Shown: in pieces, positions 1 to 5,766 of the stretch | How positions within the stretch are numbered: position 1 is the stretch's first letter | How the letters are laid out: every line of letters begins with the position of its first letter | From: CAYJBH01 sp964371365 | GTDB taxonomy: Bacteria; Bacillota; Clostridia; Oscillospirales; Ruminococcaceae | Assembly: GCA_964371365.1 (NCBI GenBank) | Contig: CAYJMO010000100.1 | Span: 1 to 5,794 of the forward strand | Reading direction: 5' to 3' | DNA length: 5,794 nt | Translations under genes and position numbers: made by a program | The notes under the pieces: model-generated | Seen by the model: the letters and a program-made list of their open reading frames with translations, nothing else | What the model was told of the DNA's origin: nothing | Databases searched by the model: none

Positions 1-961
1 CCTCTAAGCAGATCGGCAGTCCGATGGAGATACAGAAGTCAAGGACCTCGTGCAGTTCCTCTGTCGGGGCATTTTCCAGCACCAGTTGAGCTATTGTGCC
101 AAATGCAACCTTTTCGCCGTGGAAATATTTGTGTGTGCCCTCTAAGATGGTCAGACCGTCATGTATAGCATGAGCACCGGCAAGACCGCCGCTCTCAAAA
201 CCGAGACCGGACAGCAGGATGTTCGCCTCAACAATGTTCTCCAGTGCCTGTGTAACCACCTTGGCATCGTTCGCCTCTTTGGCCTTTGCGCCGTCGGCGA
301 GCAGTGTTTCATAGCAAAGGGTTGCAAGTGCAAGAGCGGTTTTTGTGCTGAAAGCTTTATCACAAAAGCCCTCGCGAGCGCCACAGGGTAGACCTGCGTT
401 GACGTTAGCATATGCGGCAGAGGTAGCTCTCGCCTCAAAATATGTAGAAAGTGCATCACCCATGCCGGAGACTAAAAATCTTGTCGGAGCGTTCGAGATG
501 ACGGTGGTGTCGACTAAAACAACACTCGGGCTCTGTTTGAAGTAGGCATAGTCATCAAAAGCACCCTCGTCGGTGTAAAGCACAGCGGAGTGGCTGGTCG
601 GTGCGTCGGTTGCCGCAATGGTCGGAACGATAATGAGATTGCTACCCTCTGCAACACACTTCGCAGTGTCGATAGCCTTGCCACCGCCGAGACCGATGAT
701 ACAGTCACAATTTTTCTCCTTGGCTATACCCTGCAGTCTTGCAACCTCACCGCGGGAGCATTCACCGCCAAAGTTACTTTCCACAAATGTTACGGAAAAT
801 TTCTCCGATGTGCTGTCAAGTTGTGCCTTGACACGTCCTACATCGTCCTTGTGCGCAATCAAAAGTGCAGATTTACCGAAAGTCCCCACAAAATAACCGA
901 GGTTTAACAGTTCGTTTTCCCCCTGAACATATTTAGAGGGGCAGATAAATGCTTTTCTCAT
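1..961 (-). CDS. gldA: Glycerol dehydrogenase (iron-containing alcohol dehydrogenase superfamily), 3' end cut off by the window
   Basis: Cytosolic enzyme that oxidises glycerol to dihydroxyacetone with NAD+, or the reverse, in anaerobic glycerol metabolism. I read 320 residues from the ATG at 961; the family is usually about 365, so some 45 C-terminal residues lie off the left edge. Visible motifs are the nucleotide-binding GLGGGKAIDTA at 90-100, the substrate-region PTIAATDAPTS at 113-123, and the three expected metal ligands: D169 in GMGDAL, H264 in GAHAIHDG and H281 in HGEKVAFG. These align with Asp171, His254 and His271 of E. coli GldA, as I recall them. The segment between D169 and H264 is 12 residues longer than in that enzyme. 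An in-frame ATG at 979 would add six residues, but it overlaps the ribosome binding site, so 961 is preferred. It is divergent from tex with its own promoter. A related polyol dehydrogenase is possible; GldA fits best. Confidence 0.93.
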   Translation of the reverse strand, partial: MRKAFICPSKYVQGENELLNLGYFVGTFGKSALLIAHKDDVGRVKAQLDSTSEKFSVTFVESNFGGECSRGEVARLQGIAKEKNCDCIIGLGGGKAIDTAKCVAEGSNLIIVPTIAATDAPTSHSAVLYTDEGAFDDYAYFKQSPSVVLVDTTVISNAPTRFLVSGMGDALSTYFEARATSAAYANVNAGLPCGAREGFCDKAFSTKTALALATLCYETLLADGAKAKEANDAKVVTQALENIVEANILLSGLGFESGGLAGAHAIHDGLTILEGTHKYFHGEKVAFGTIAQLVLENAPTEELHEVLDFCISIGLPICLE

Positions 962-970
962 AACTTTTAT

Positions 971-976
971 TCCTTT
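971..976 (-). promoter_or_regulatory. Ribosome binding site of gldA
   Basis: Read on the minus strand this is AAAGGA, 9 bases before the ATG at 961. It overlaps the coding stretch that would follow the upstream in-frame ATG at 979, which has no purine-rich site of its own. It therefore decides the start in favour of 961. Confidence 0.75.
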
Positions 977-1010
977 CATATGTAAATAAAATAAAACTTT
1001 CCCTTTATTT

Positions 1011-1039
1011 ATTATAGTATAACAAATTTGATGTGTCAA
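1011..1039 (-). promoter_or_regulatory. Consensus sigma-A promoter for gldA
   Basis: On the minus strand the -35 box is TTGACA (1034-1039) and the -10 box is TATAAT (1011-1016), with a 17-base spacer. Both hexamers match the consensus perfectly. Transcription would start near 1004, giving a leader of about 43 bases. The spacer holds the palindrome CAAATTTG (1023-1030). A promoter this strong for a catabolic gene suggests a repressor site may be present, but I see no recognisable operator. Confidence 0.85.
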
Positions 1040-1093
1040 TGAGTTTTTAGTGGTTTTATATTAATACATGACCACAATTTACAAAAACAAAAT

Positions 1094-1122
1094 TTGACTT
1101 TCCTCCAACAATATATTATACT
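1094..1122 (+). promoter_or_regulatory. Sigma-A promoter for tex
   Basis: The -35 box TTGACT (1094-1099) and the -10 box TATACT (1117-1122) each differ from consensus by one base, and the spacer is 17 bases. The start of transcription would be near 1129, leaving a leader of about 24 bases before the ATG at 1153. The palindrome TTTTCGAAAA (1124-1133) covers the predicted start point. The -35 boxes of this promoter and the gldA promoter are 54 bases apart, so the two face away from each other without overlapping. Confidence 0.78.
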
Positions 1123-1152
1123 GTTTTCGAAAATAAAATAAGGAATAATACC

Positions 1153-3309
1153 ATGAATATTGTTGAGATACTCTCAAAGGAATTCAATCTGAAAACCGAC
1201 ATTGTGACCGCGACACTTTCACTCATCGACGAGGGGAACACCATCCCCTTCATCGCACGTTATCGCAAGGAGGTCACCGGCTCAATGGACGATCAAGTGT
1301 TGCGTGAACTCAGCGAACGACTTGCCTATCTCAGAGGCTTAGAGACGCGCAAACAGGAGGTTACAAACTCCATCACCGAGCAGGACAAGATGACAGACGA
1401 GATTGCCGCCGCCCTCTCAAAAGCGATGACTCTTGCCGAGGTTGAGGACATCTACCGTCCCTACAAACAAAAGCGCAAGACCCGTGCCAGTGTCGCAAAG
1501 GCAAGGGGATTGGAGCCACTCGCCCTGCGAATTTTAGAGCAGAACACCGGCGATGATCCATTTGTTTTAGCACAGGAGTATGTCGATGCCGAGAAGGAGG
1601 TCGACAATGTTGACTCCGCCCTCGCCGGTGCACGTGATATCCTCGCCGAGAGCTTTTCCGACGATGCGAGACTACGCCAGCGTCTGCGCGCTTTCTACCG
1701 CAACAATGCCCTGCTCAAAAGCACCGCCACAAAGGAAGAGGACAGCGTCTACAGCACCTACTACGACTACTCCGAATCGGTTAAAAAGACTGTAGGTCAC
1801 CGTATCCTCGCTCTTAACCGAGGTGAAAAAGAGGGGTTTTTGCGTATATCGATAGATCTACCATCAGAACAGGCAATCGCAATTATTAAGGATATCTTTG
1901 TCAAAAGGCGACACTGCCCCTGCACCGAACAGGTCGAAGCGGCGGCGCAGGACGGCTATACCCGCCTTATCCATCCCTCGATAGAACGTGAGATAAGGGC
2001 AGAGCTGACCGATGTTGCGTCGGAGGGTGCTATAAAGGTCTTTGGTCAAAATTTACGAGGACTACTTCTGCAACCGCCCATAAGAGGACGTGTCGCGATG
2101 GGGCTCGACCCCGGCTACCGCATGGGTTGCAAGGTCGCTGTCGTGGATGCGACCGGACTGGTGCTTGATACCGCGGTCGTCTACCCTATTGAACAGTTTG
2201 GTAAGGTTGCCGCGGCGAGCGCAACAATAAAGTCACTGATAAAAAAACATCGAGTAGAGGTCATAGCCATCGGCAACGGCACCGCCGGACGGGAGACCGA
2301 GATGTTTGTTGCCCAGCTACTCAAAGAGCTTTCACAGGACAACATACGCCCGGAATACATGGTGGTGAATGAGGCAGGTGCGAGCGTCTACTCCGCCTCA
2401 AAGCTCGCCGCCGAGGAGTTTCCACAATTTGATGTAAACCTGCGCAGTGCGGTATCCATAGCACGCCGTTTGCAGGACCCTCTTGCCGAGTTGGTCAAGA
2501 TTGACCCCAAAGCGGTCGGTGTCGGGCAGTATCAGCACGACATGCCCCCGGCTAAGCTCACTGCCGAGCTGGACGGCGTGGTGGAATACTGTGTTAATAC
2601 GGTCGGAGTGGAGCTGAACACTGCCTCCGCTCCACTTTTAATGCATGTCGCCGGTCTCGGCTCAACAACCGCGAAAAACATTGTCGCTTTTCGCGAAAAA
2701 GAGGGCGCATTCAAATCACGCAAACAACTTTTGAAAATCCCAAAACTCGGACCTAAAGCATATCAGCAATGTGCCGGATTTTTGCGATTGACCGACGGGG
2801 TCAATCCGCTCGATTCCACCGCAGTCCATCCCGAGAGCTACACTGCTGCCGAACAGCTTTTATCGCTCTGTGGCTACAAAAATGACGATATAGGAACCGA
2901 TAAAATCACCGGTATCGAGGATAAAATATCAGAGCTCGGCGCACAAAAAATAGCCGACCTACTAAACATAGGTCGACCTACATTGACCGATATGGTCAAT
3001 GAGCTGTTACGCCCCGGTCGCGACGTTCGCGACACACTGCCAAAACCACTGCTTCGCTCCGACGTGCTCGGTATTGACGATCTGACTGACGGAATGGAAC
3101 TCACCGGCACGGTGCGCAATGTGGTGGATTTCGGTGCATTTGTCGATATCGGGGTTCATCAAGATGGTTTAGTTCATATCAGCCGTATCACCAACCGATA
3201 CATTAAACACCCGAGCGAGGTTTTATCGGTCGGAGACGTGGTGACGGTCTGGGTTTTGGGGGTCGACAGGAAAAAGGGTCGGATATCTCTTAGCATGAAA
3301 AAGGATTAA
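1153..3309 (+). CDS. tex: Tex family S1-domain RNA-binding transcription accessory protein
   Basis: Cytosolic nucleic-acid-binding protein of the Tex/Spt6-related family, linked to transcription and to stress or toxin expression in several bacteria; its exact biochemical role here is not known. The 718 residues match the length I recall for the Bacillus homologue YdcI (about 720). Domain order is intact: an N-terminal helical Tex region with the signature IPFIARYRKE at 31-40 and a basic segment at 101-124, a YqgF/RuvC-like domain starting at GLDPG (317-321) and running to about 445, helix-hairpin-helix repeats at about 495-548 (HVAGLGSTTAKNI and KIPKLGPKAYQQ), and a C-terminal S1 domain at about 645-716 with DFGAFVDIG and DGLVHIS. 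The ATG at 1153 is preceded by TAAGGA (1139-1144) at 8 bases. The gene stands alone under its own promoter and ends 3 bases from the convergent ABC-F gene, with no terminator between them. No truncation or frameshift is seen. Confidence 0.97.
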   Translation: MNIVEILSKEFNLKTDIVTATLSLIDEGNTIPFIARYRKEVTGSMDDQVLRELSERLAYLRGLETRKQEVTNSITEQDKMTDEIAAALSKAMTLAEVEDIYRPYKQKRKTRASVAKARGLEPLALRILEQNTGDDPFVLAQEYVDAEKEVDNVDSALAGARDILAESFSDDARLRQRLRAFYRNNALLKSTATKEEDSVYSTYYDYSESVKKTVGHRILALNRGEKEGFLRISIDLPSEQAIAIIKDIFVKRRHCPCTEQVEAAAQDGYTRLIHPSIEREIRAELTDVASEGAIKVFGQNLRGLLLQPPIRGRVAMGLDPGYRMGCKVAVVDATGLVLDTAVVYPIEQFGKVAAASATIKSLIKKHRVEVIAIGNGTAGRETEMFVAQLLKELSQDNIRPEYMVVNEAGASVYSASKLAAEEFPQFDVNLRSAVSIARRLQDPLAELVKIDPKAVGVGQYQHDMPPAKLTAELDGVVEYCVNTVGVELNTASAPLLMHVAGLGSTTAKNIVAFREKEGAFKSRKQLLKIPKLGPKAYQQCAGFLRLTDGVNPLDSTAVHPESYTAAEQLLSLCGYKNDDIGTDKITGIEDKISELGAQKIADLLNIGRPTLTDMVNELLRPGRDVRDTLPKPLLRSDVLGIDDLTDGMELTGTVRNVVDFGAFVDIGVHQDGLVHISRITNRYIKHPSEVLSVGDVVTVWVLGVDRKKGRISLSMKKD

Positions 3310-3312
3310 GGG

Positions 3313-4863
3313 TTACCCCACCGACCACTCCTCACAGTTCCAGACCTGCCCAACAATATCGGTATAAAACTCCGGCTCATGACATATGAGCAGAACAGCC
3401 CCTTTATACTCTTTAAGGGCGCGTTTTAGTTCTGCTTTCGCGTCGACGTCGAGGTGGTTGGTCGGCTCGTCTAAAAGCAGCAGATTGCTCTCACTGTTTA
3501 TCAGCTTGCATAGGCGCACCTTAGCCTGTTCACCGCCACTGAGAACCTTTAGCATACTCTCGATATGCTTGGTGGTCAGTCCGCATTTCGCAAGTGCGGC
3601 GCGTACCTCTCGTTGGTCAAGGGCGGGGAATTCCTGCCATATCTCCTCGATACAGGTGGTGGAGTCGGTGTATTTTCTCTCCTGTTCAAAATAGCCGATA
3701 TATAGGTAGTCTCCAAGCTCACTCTTTCCGGATATTGGTTTCGTCTGCCCTATTATGCTCTTGAGCAATGTGGTTTTTCCGATACCGTTTGCGCCGATTA
3801 GCGCCACCTTGTGACCGCGCTCCAGTTCAATGTTGAGCGGTTTTGTGAGGGCTCGGTCATATCCTATCACTAAATCCTTGGTTTTAAAGACAAATTTGGC
3901 GGCGGTTCGTGCCTCCTTGAAACGAAACTCCGGTTTGGGCTTTTCCCGCGCGAGCTCGATAACCTCCATCTTGTCCAGTTTTTTTTGACGTGACATCGCC
4001 ATGTTGCGGGTGGAAACCCTCGCCTTGTTACGCGCCACAAAGTCTTTAAGCTCCTCTATTTCCTGCTGTTGACGTTTGTATGCCGACTCAAGGCGACTTT
4101 TTTTCGCCTCATGCAGTTCACAAAACCTGTCGTAGTCTCCGACATAACGTGTGAGCTCTGCATTCTCAACATGATATATTAAGTTGATGACACTGTTTAA
4201 AAAAGGAATATCATGGGAGATGAGTATAAATGCATTCTCATACTCGATAAGATAGCGTTTAAGCCATTCTATATGGTTTTCGTCGAGGTAGTTGGTCGGC
4301 TCGTCCAGTAGCAGAATATCCGGCTTTTCCAGCAGTAATTTTGCGAGCAGAACCTTTGTGCGCTGTCCTCCCGAGAGCTCCGTCACATCTCGATCAAAGC
4401 CGAGCTCCTCCAAACCGAGGGCGCGCCCAACCTCTTCCACCTTGACATCCAACACATAAAAGTCGTGGGCGGTCAAAAGATCCTGTATCTCTCCGAGCTC
4501 CTCCATCAATTTCTCCAGCTCGTCGGAGTCCGCCTCACCCATCGCCTCACATATATCGGTCATGCGCTGTTCTAAGGCGTACAGCGACGAAAAAGCACTA
4601 CTCAACACCTCCCGAACACTCTGACCTTTTGACAGTGCTGTGTGTTGGTCGAGGTAGCCCACCTTGACGTTCTTGCTCCACTCTATTACCCCTTCGTCCG
4701 GCATGAGCGAGCCGGTGATGATGTTCATAAAGGTGGATTTCCCCTCACCGTTCGCGCCGACAAAACCGACATGCTCCCCTGCCAAAAGGCGAAAGGACAC
4801 ATCCTTTAATATAGCACGGTCACCAAAGCCGTGGTTAAGGTTTTTGACCTCTAATATGCTCAT
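3313..4863 (-). CDS. ABC-F family ATPase, YfmM-like ribosome-associated protein
   Basis: Soluble twin-ATPase of the ABC-F family; members bind the ribosomal E site and act in translation, and some protect ribosomes from antibiotics. It has no membrane segment, so it is not a transporter. In the 516 residues the first ATPase domain has Walker A GANGEGKST (36-44), signature LSGGQ (163-167), DEPTNYLD with catalytic E188, and H217. The second has GANGIGKTT (357-365), LSGGE (441-445), DEPTNHLD with E466, and H495 in the context ICHE. The charged helical linker at about 238-312, with NKARVSTRNMAMSRQKKLDK, is the segment that contacts P-site tRNA in this family. Length and sequence resemble Bacillus subtilis YfmM from memory. 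An upstream in-frame GTG at 4869 would leave no gap after the ribosome binding site, so the ATG at 4863 is chosen. It is transcribed from its own promoter, divergent from arsR. A resistance-type ABC-F cannot be excluded, but the short leader and close YfmM resemblance favour a housekeeping role. Confidence 0.94.
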   Translation of the reverse strand: MSILEVKNLNHGFGDRAILKDVSFRLLAGEHVGFVGANGEGKSTFMNIITGSLMPDEGVIEWSKNVKVGYLDQHTALSKGQSVREVLSSAFSSLYALEQRMTDICEAMGEADSDELEKLMEELGEIQDLLTAHDFYVLDVKVEEVGRALGLEELGFDRDVTELSGGQRTKVLLAKLLLEKPDILLLDEPTNYLDENHIEWLKRYLIEYENAFILISHDIPFLNSVINLIYHVENAELTRYVGDYDRFCELHEAKKSRLESAYKRQQQEIEELKDFVARNKARVSTRNMAMSRQKKLDKMEVIELAREKPKPEFRFKEARTAAKFVFKTKDLVIGYDRALTKPLNIELERGHKVALIGANGIGKTTLLKSIIGQTKPISGKSELGDYLYIGYFEQERKYTDSTTCIEEIWQEFPALDQREVRAALAKCGLTTKHIESMLKVLSGGEQAKVRLCKLINSESNLLLLDEPTNHLDVDAKAELKRALKEYKGAVLLICHEPEFYTDIVGQVWNCEEWSVG

Positions 4864-4868
4864 AGACA

Positions 4869-4873
4869 CCTTT
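4869..4873 (-). promoter_or_regulatory. Ribosome binding site of the ABC-F gene
   Basis: On the minus strand this reads AAAGG, followed by five bases and then the ATG at 4863. The alternative GTG codon (4867-4869) overlaps the last G of this site, so it cannot be served by it. This decides the start at 4863. Confidence 0.7.
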
Positions 4874-4894
4874 CAATTCAATAAAACTCCAACA

Positions 4895-4923
4895 AATATA
4901 CCACAAATACAAAAAAATGTCAA
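4895..4923 (-). promoter_or_regulatory. Sigma-A promoter for the ABC-F gene
   Basis: On the minus strand the -35 box is TTGACA (4918-4923, perfect) and the -10 box is TATATT (4895-4900, one mismatch), with a 17-base spacer. Transcription would begin near 4888, only about 25 bases before the ATG. That leaves no room for the upstream leader peptide or attenuator found at many antibiotic-induced ABC-F genes. Confidence 0.82.
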
Positions 4924-4931
4924 ACAAACTG

Positions 4932-4960
4932 TTGACATCTAATCAATTATAGTATATCAT
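4932..4960 (+). promoter_or_regulatory. Sigma-A promoter for the arsRC operon
   Basis: The -35 box TTGACA (4932-4937, perfect) and the -10 box TATCAT (4955-4960, one mismatch) are 17 bases apart. The predicted start is near 4967, so the leader is about 32 bases and begins at the edge of the candidate ArsR operator. The -35 box lies 8 bases from the divergent -35 box of the ABC-F promoter. Confidence 0.8.
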
Positions 4961-4968
4961 TTAATTAC

Positions 4969-4984
4969 ATCAAATAAAATTGAT
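4969..4984 (+). promoter_or_regulatory. Candidate ArsR operator
   Basis: ATCAA (4969-4973), six bases, then TTGAT (4980-4984) form a perfect inverted repeat. It resembles the AT-rich TCAAat...TTGA-type sites bound by ArsR/SmtB repressors. It begins just after the predicted start of transcription and ends 2 bases before the Shine-Dalgarno site, so a bound dimer would block the promoter. A further half-site AATCAA lies at 4941-4946 within the promoter spacer. The assignment rests on symmetry, position and family habit. Confidence 0.62.
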
Positions 4985-4986
4985 TT

Positions 4987-4992
4987 GAGGAG
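4987..4992 (+). promoter_or_regulatory. Ribosome binding site of arsR
   Basis: GAGGAG lies six bases before the ATG at 4999. The adjacent in-frame TTG at 4996 would be only 3 bases away, too close, so the ATG is taken as the start. Confidence 0.75.
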
Positions 4993-4998
4993 AAGTTG

Positions 4999-5316
4999 AT
5001 GCTTAAAAATATTTCCACCGACAACGAGTCCGTTGCAAAGATATTCAAGGGACTGTGTGACCCCACACGTGTGTCAATAATAAGGTTATTGCAAAACGGC
5101 GAGCAATGCAACTGTGTTTTGTCCGACAAGCTTGACATTGCACAGTCTAAGCTCTCCTATCACATGAAGATTTTGTGTGAGAGTGGCATTATAGAATGTC
5201 GTCACGCCGGCAAGTGGTCACACTACCGAATTAGTCCGAACGGCGGCACATACGCAGTCAAGTTGTTGCAACAGCTAACCCATGTAGATGAAGATAATCT
5301 AAAACAGGAGGCATAG
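4999..5316 (+). CDS. arsR: ArsR/SmtB family metalloregulatory repressor, probably arsenic-responsive
   Basis: Small cytosolic DNA-binding repressor (105 aa, normal for the family) expected to act as a winged-helix dimer that leaves its operator when arsenite or antimonite binds. Residues 12-31 carry the family start, here GLCDPTR at 18-24. The helix-turn-helix covers about 38-60, with recognition helix AQSKLSYHMKIL (48-59), and the wing follows near GKWSHYRI (71-78). Two cysteines, C37 and C39, form the Cys-x-Cys of the ArsR-type site (ELCVCDL in classical members, EQCNCVL here); C20, C60 and C67 are further candidate ligands. The gene is first in a two-gene unit: arsC starts 4 bases after its stop, and the arsC ribosome binding site lies inside its last codons. 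Autoregulation through the operator at 4969-4984 is inferred. Two 60-base samples are about 43-45% GC, lower than parts of tex. Another soft-metal inducer is possible; the arsC partner argues for arsenic. Confidence 0.92.
   Translation: MLKNISTDNESVAKIFKGLCDPTRVSIIRLLQNGEQCNCVLSDKLDIAQSKLSYHMKILCESGIIECRHAGKWSHYRISPNGGTYAVKLLQQLTHVDEDNLKQEA
5306..5311 (+). promoter_or_regulatory. Ribosome binding site of arsC, inside the end of arsR
   Basis: A perfect AGGAGG sits within the last codons of arsR, 9 bases before the arsC ATG at 5321. It fixes the arsC start and points to closely linked translation of the two genes. Confidence 0.8.
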
Positions 5317-5320
5317 ATAT

Positions 5321-5764
5321 ATGAGCACTAAAGCGGATATACCCACCACCCCACCGAATCTGAACTGCGACGGCAAACCCAAGGTCGCCTTTGTCTGCAA
5401 CCACAACTCCTGCCGTTCCCAAATGGCGGAGGCTCTCGGCAAACATTTCGCCGCCGATGTTTTTGACAGCTACAGTGCCGGAACAATCATTAAGGACAGG
5501 ATTAACCCCGACGCGGTGCGGCTTATAAAAGAGTTGTACGACATTGACATGGAAAAAACTCAGTTCAATAAAAAGATTGAGGATATCCCACAGCCGGATG
5601 TTGTCATTTTCATGGGCTGTAACGTGAGTTGCCCCTATCTCAAGGCGGACTATTTTGAAAACTGGGGGCTCGACGATCCCTCCGGCACCGATGACGAGAC
5701 TTTCAAGGGAATTATCGCCGAAATCGAGCGACATATGATTAGACTTAAAGGACTGCTAAAATAG
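5321..5764 (+). CDS. arsC: Arsenate reductase ArsC, thioredoxin-type (low-molecular-weight tyrosine phosphatase fold)
   Basis: Cytosolic enzyme that reduces arsenate to arsenite, normally recycled by thioredoxin. The phosphatase-like loop C-X5-R is C26 to R32 (CNHNSCR), followed by SQMAEA. The loop cysteine C26 should be the attacking nucleophile. A second pair, C100 and C104 in MGCNVSCPYL, is placed to carry the disulfide relay, and WGLDDPSG (115-122) supplies the probable catalytic aspartate. In the classical plasmid pI258/Bacillus enzyme the relay cysteines are 7 apart (C82 and C89); here they are 4 apart. The 147-residue protein has about 19 extra N-terminal residues, rich in proline and containing C16, before the usual KPKVAFVC start. 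The strong ribosome binding site supports this start. It follows arsR by 4 bases and is followed at once by a terminator. A true protein tyrosine phosphatase is a less likely alternative, given the arsR neighbour and the CPYL motif. Confidence 0.92.
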   Translation: MSTKADIPTTPPNLNCDGKPKVAFVCNHNSCRSQMAEALGKHFAADVFDSYSAGTIIKDRINPDAVRLIKELYDIDMEKTQFNKKIEDIPQPDVVIFMGCNVSCPYLKADYFENWGLDDPSGTDDETFKGIIAEIERHMIRLKGLLK

Positions 5765-5766
5765 AA

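Noticed and set aside
590..907. Open frames of about 60 to 105 codons on the plus strand within 161-907
   Set aside because: They are antisense to gldA, whose minus-strand reading shows all the GldA motifs. None has a convincing ribosome binding site or protein-like composition.
977..979. Upstream ATG for gldA adding six residues
   Set aside because: The purine-rich site lies downstream of it, within the added codons, and no ribosome binding site precedes it.
962..1152. Riboswitch, small RNA or Rex-type redox operator in the gldA-tex intergenic region
   Set aside because: The leaders are only about 24 and 43 bases, no structured element is visible, and no TTGTTAA/TTAACAA-like or similar Rex palindrome is present.
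1373..3119. Several 60 to 90-codon open frames overlapping tex on both strands
   Set aside because: All are shadows of the intact 718-codon tex frame, with no independent start signals or recognisable products.
3286..3320. GGGGTAACCC followed by CTTAATCCTTTTT on the minus strand, as a possible ABC-F terminator
   Set aside because: The stem is only about three pairs around a tight loop, too weak for an intrinsic terminator despite the T-run.
3375..3391. Perfect 6-bp hairpin GCTCAT-GACAT-ATGAGC downstream of tex, as a possible tex terminator
   Set aside because: No T-run follows on the plus strand, it lies about 65 bases inside the convergent coding sequence, and the stem is short. It is probably incidental to the codons there.
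4867..4869. GTG start for the ABC-F gene, two codons upstream of the ATG
   Set aside because: It overlaps the ribosome binding site, and relatives I recall begin at MSILxVKNL.
5258..5734. 158-codon open frame on the minus strand over arsC
   Set aside because: It lies antisense to arsC, which has a recognised fold, motifs and ribosome binding site. The translated product shows no family resemblance and the frame has no good start signal.
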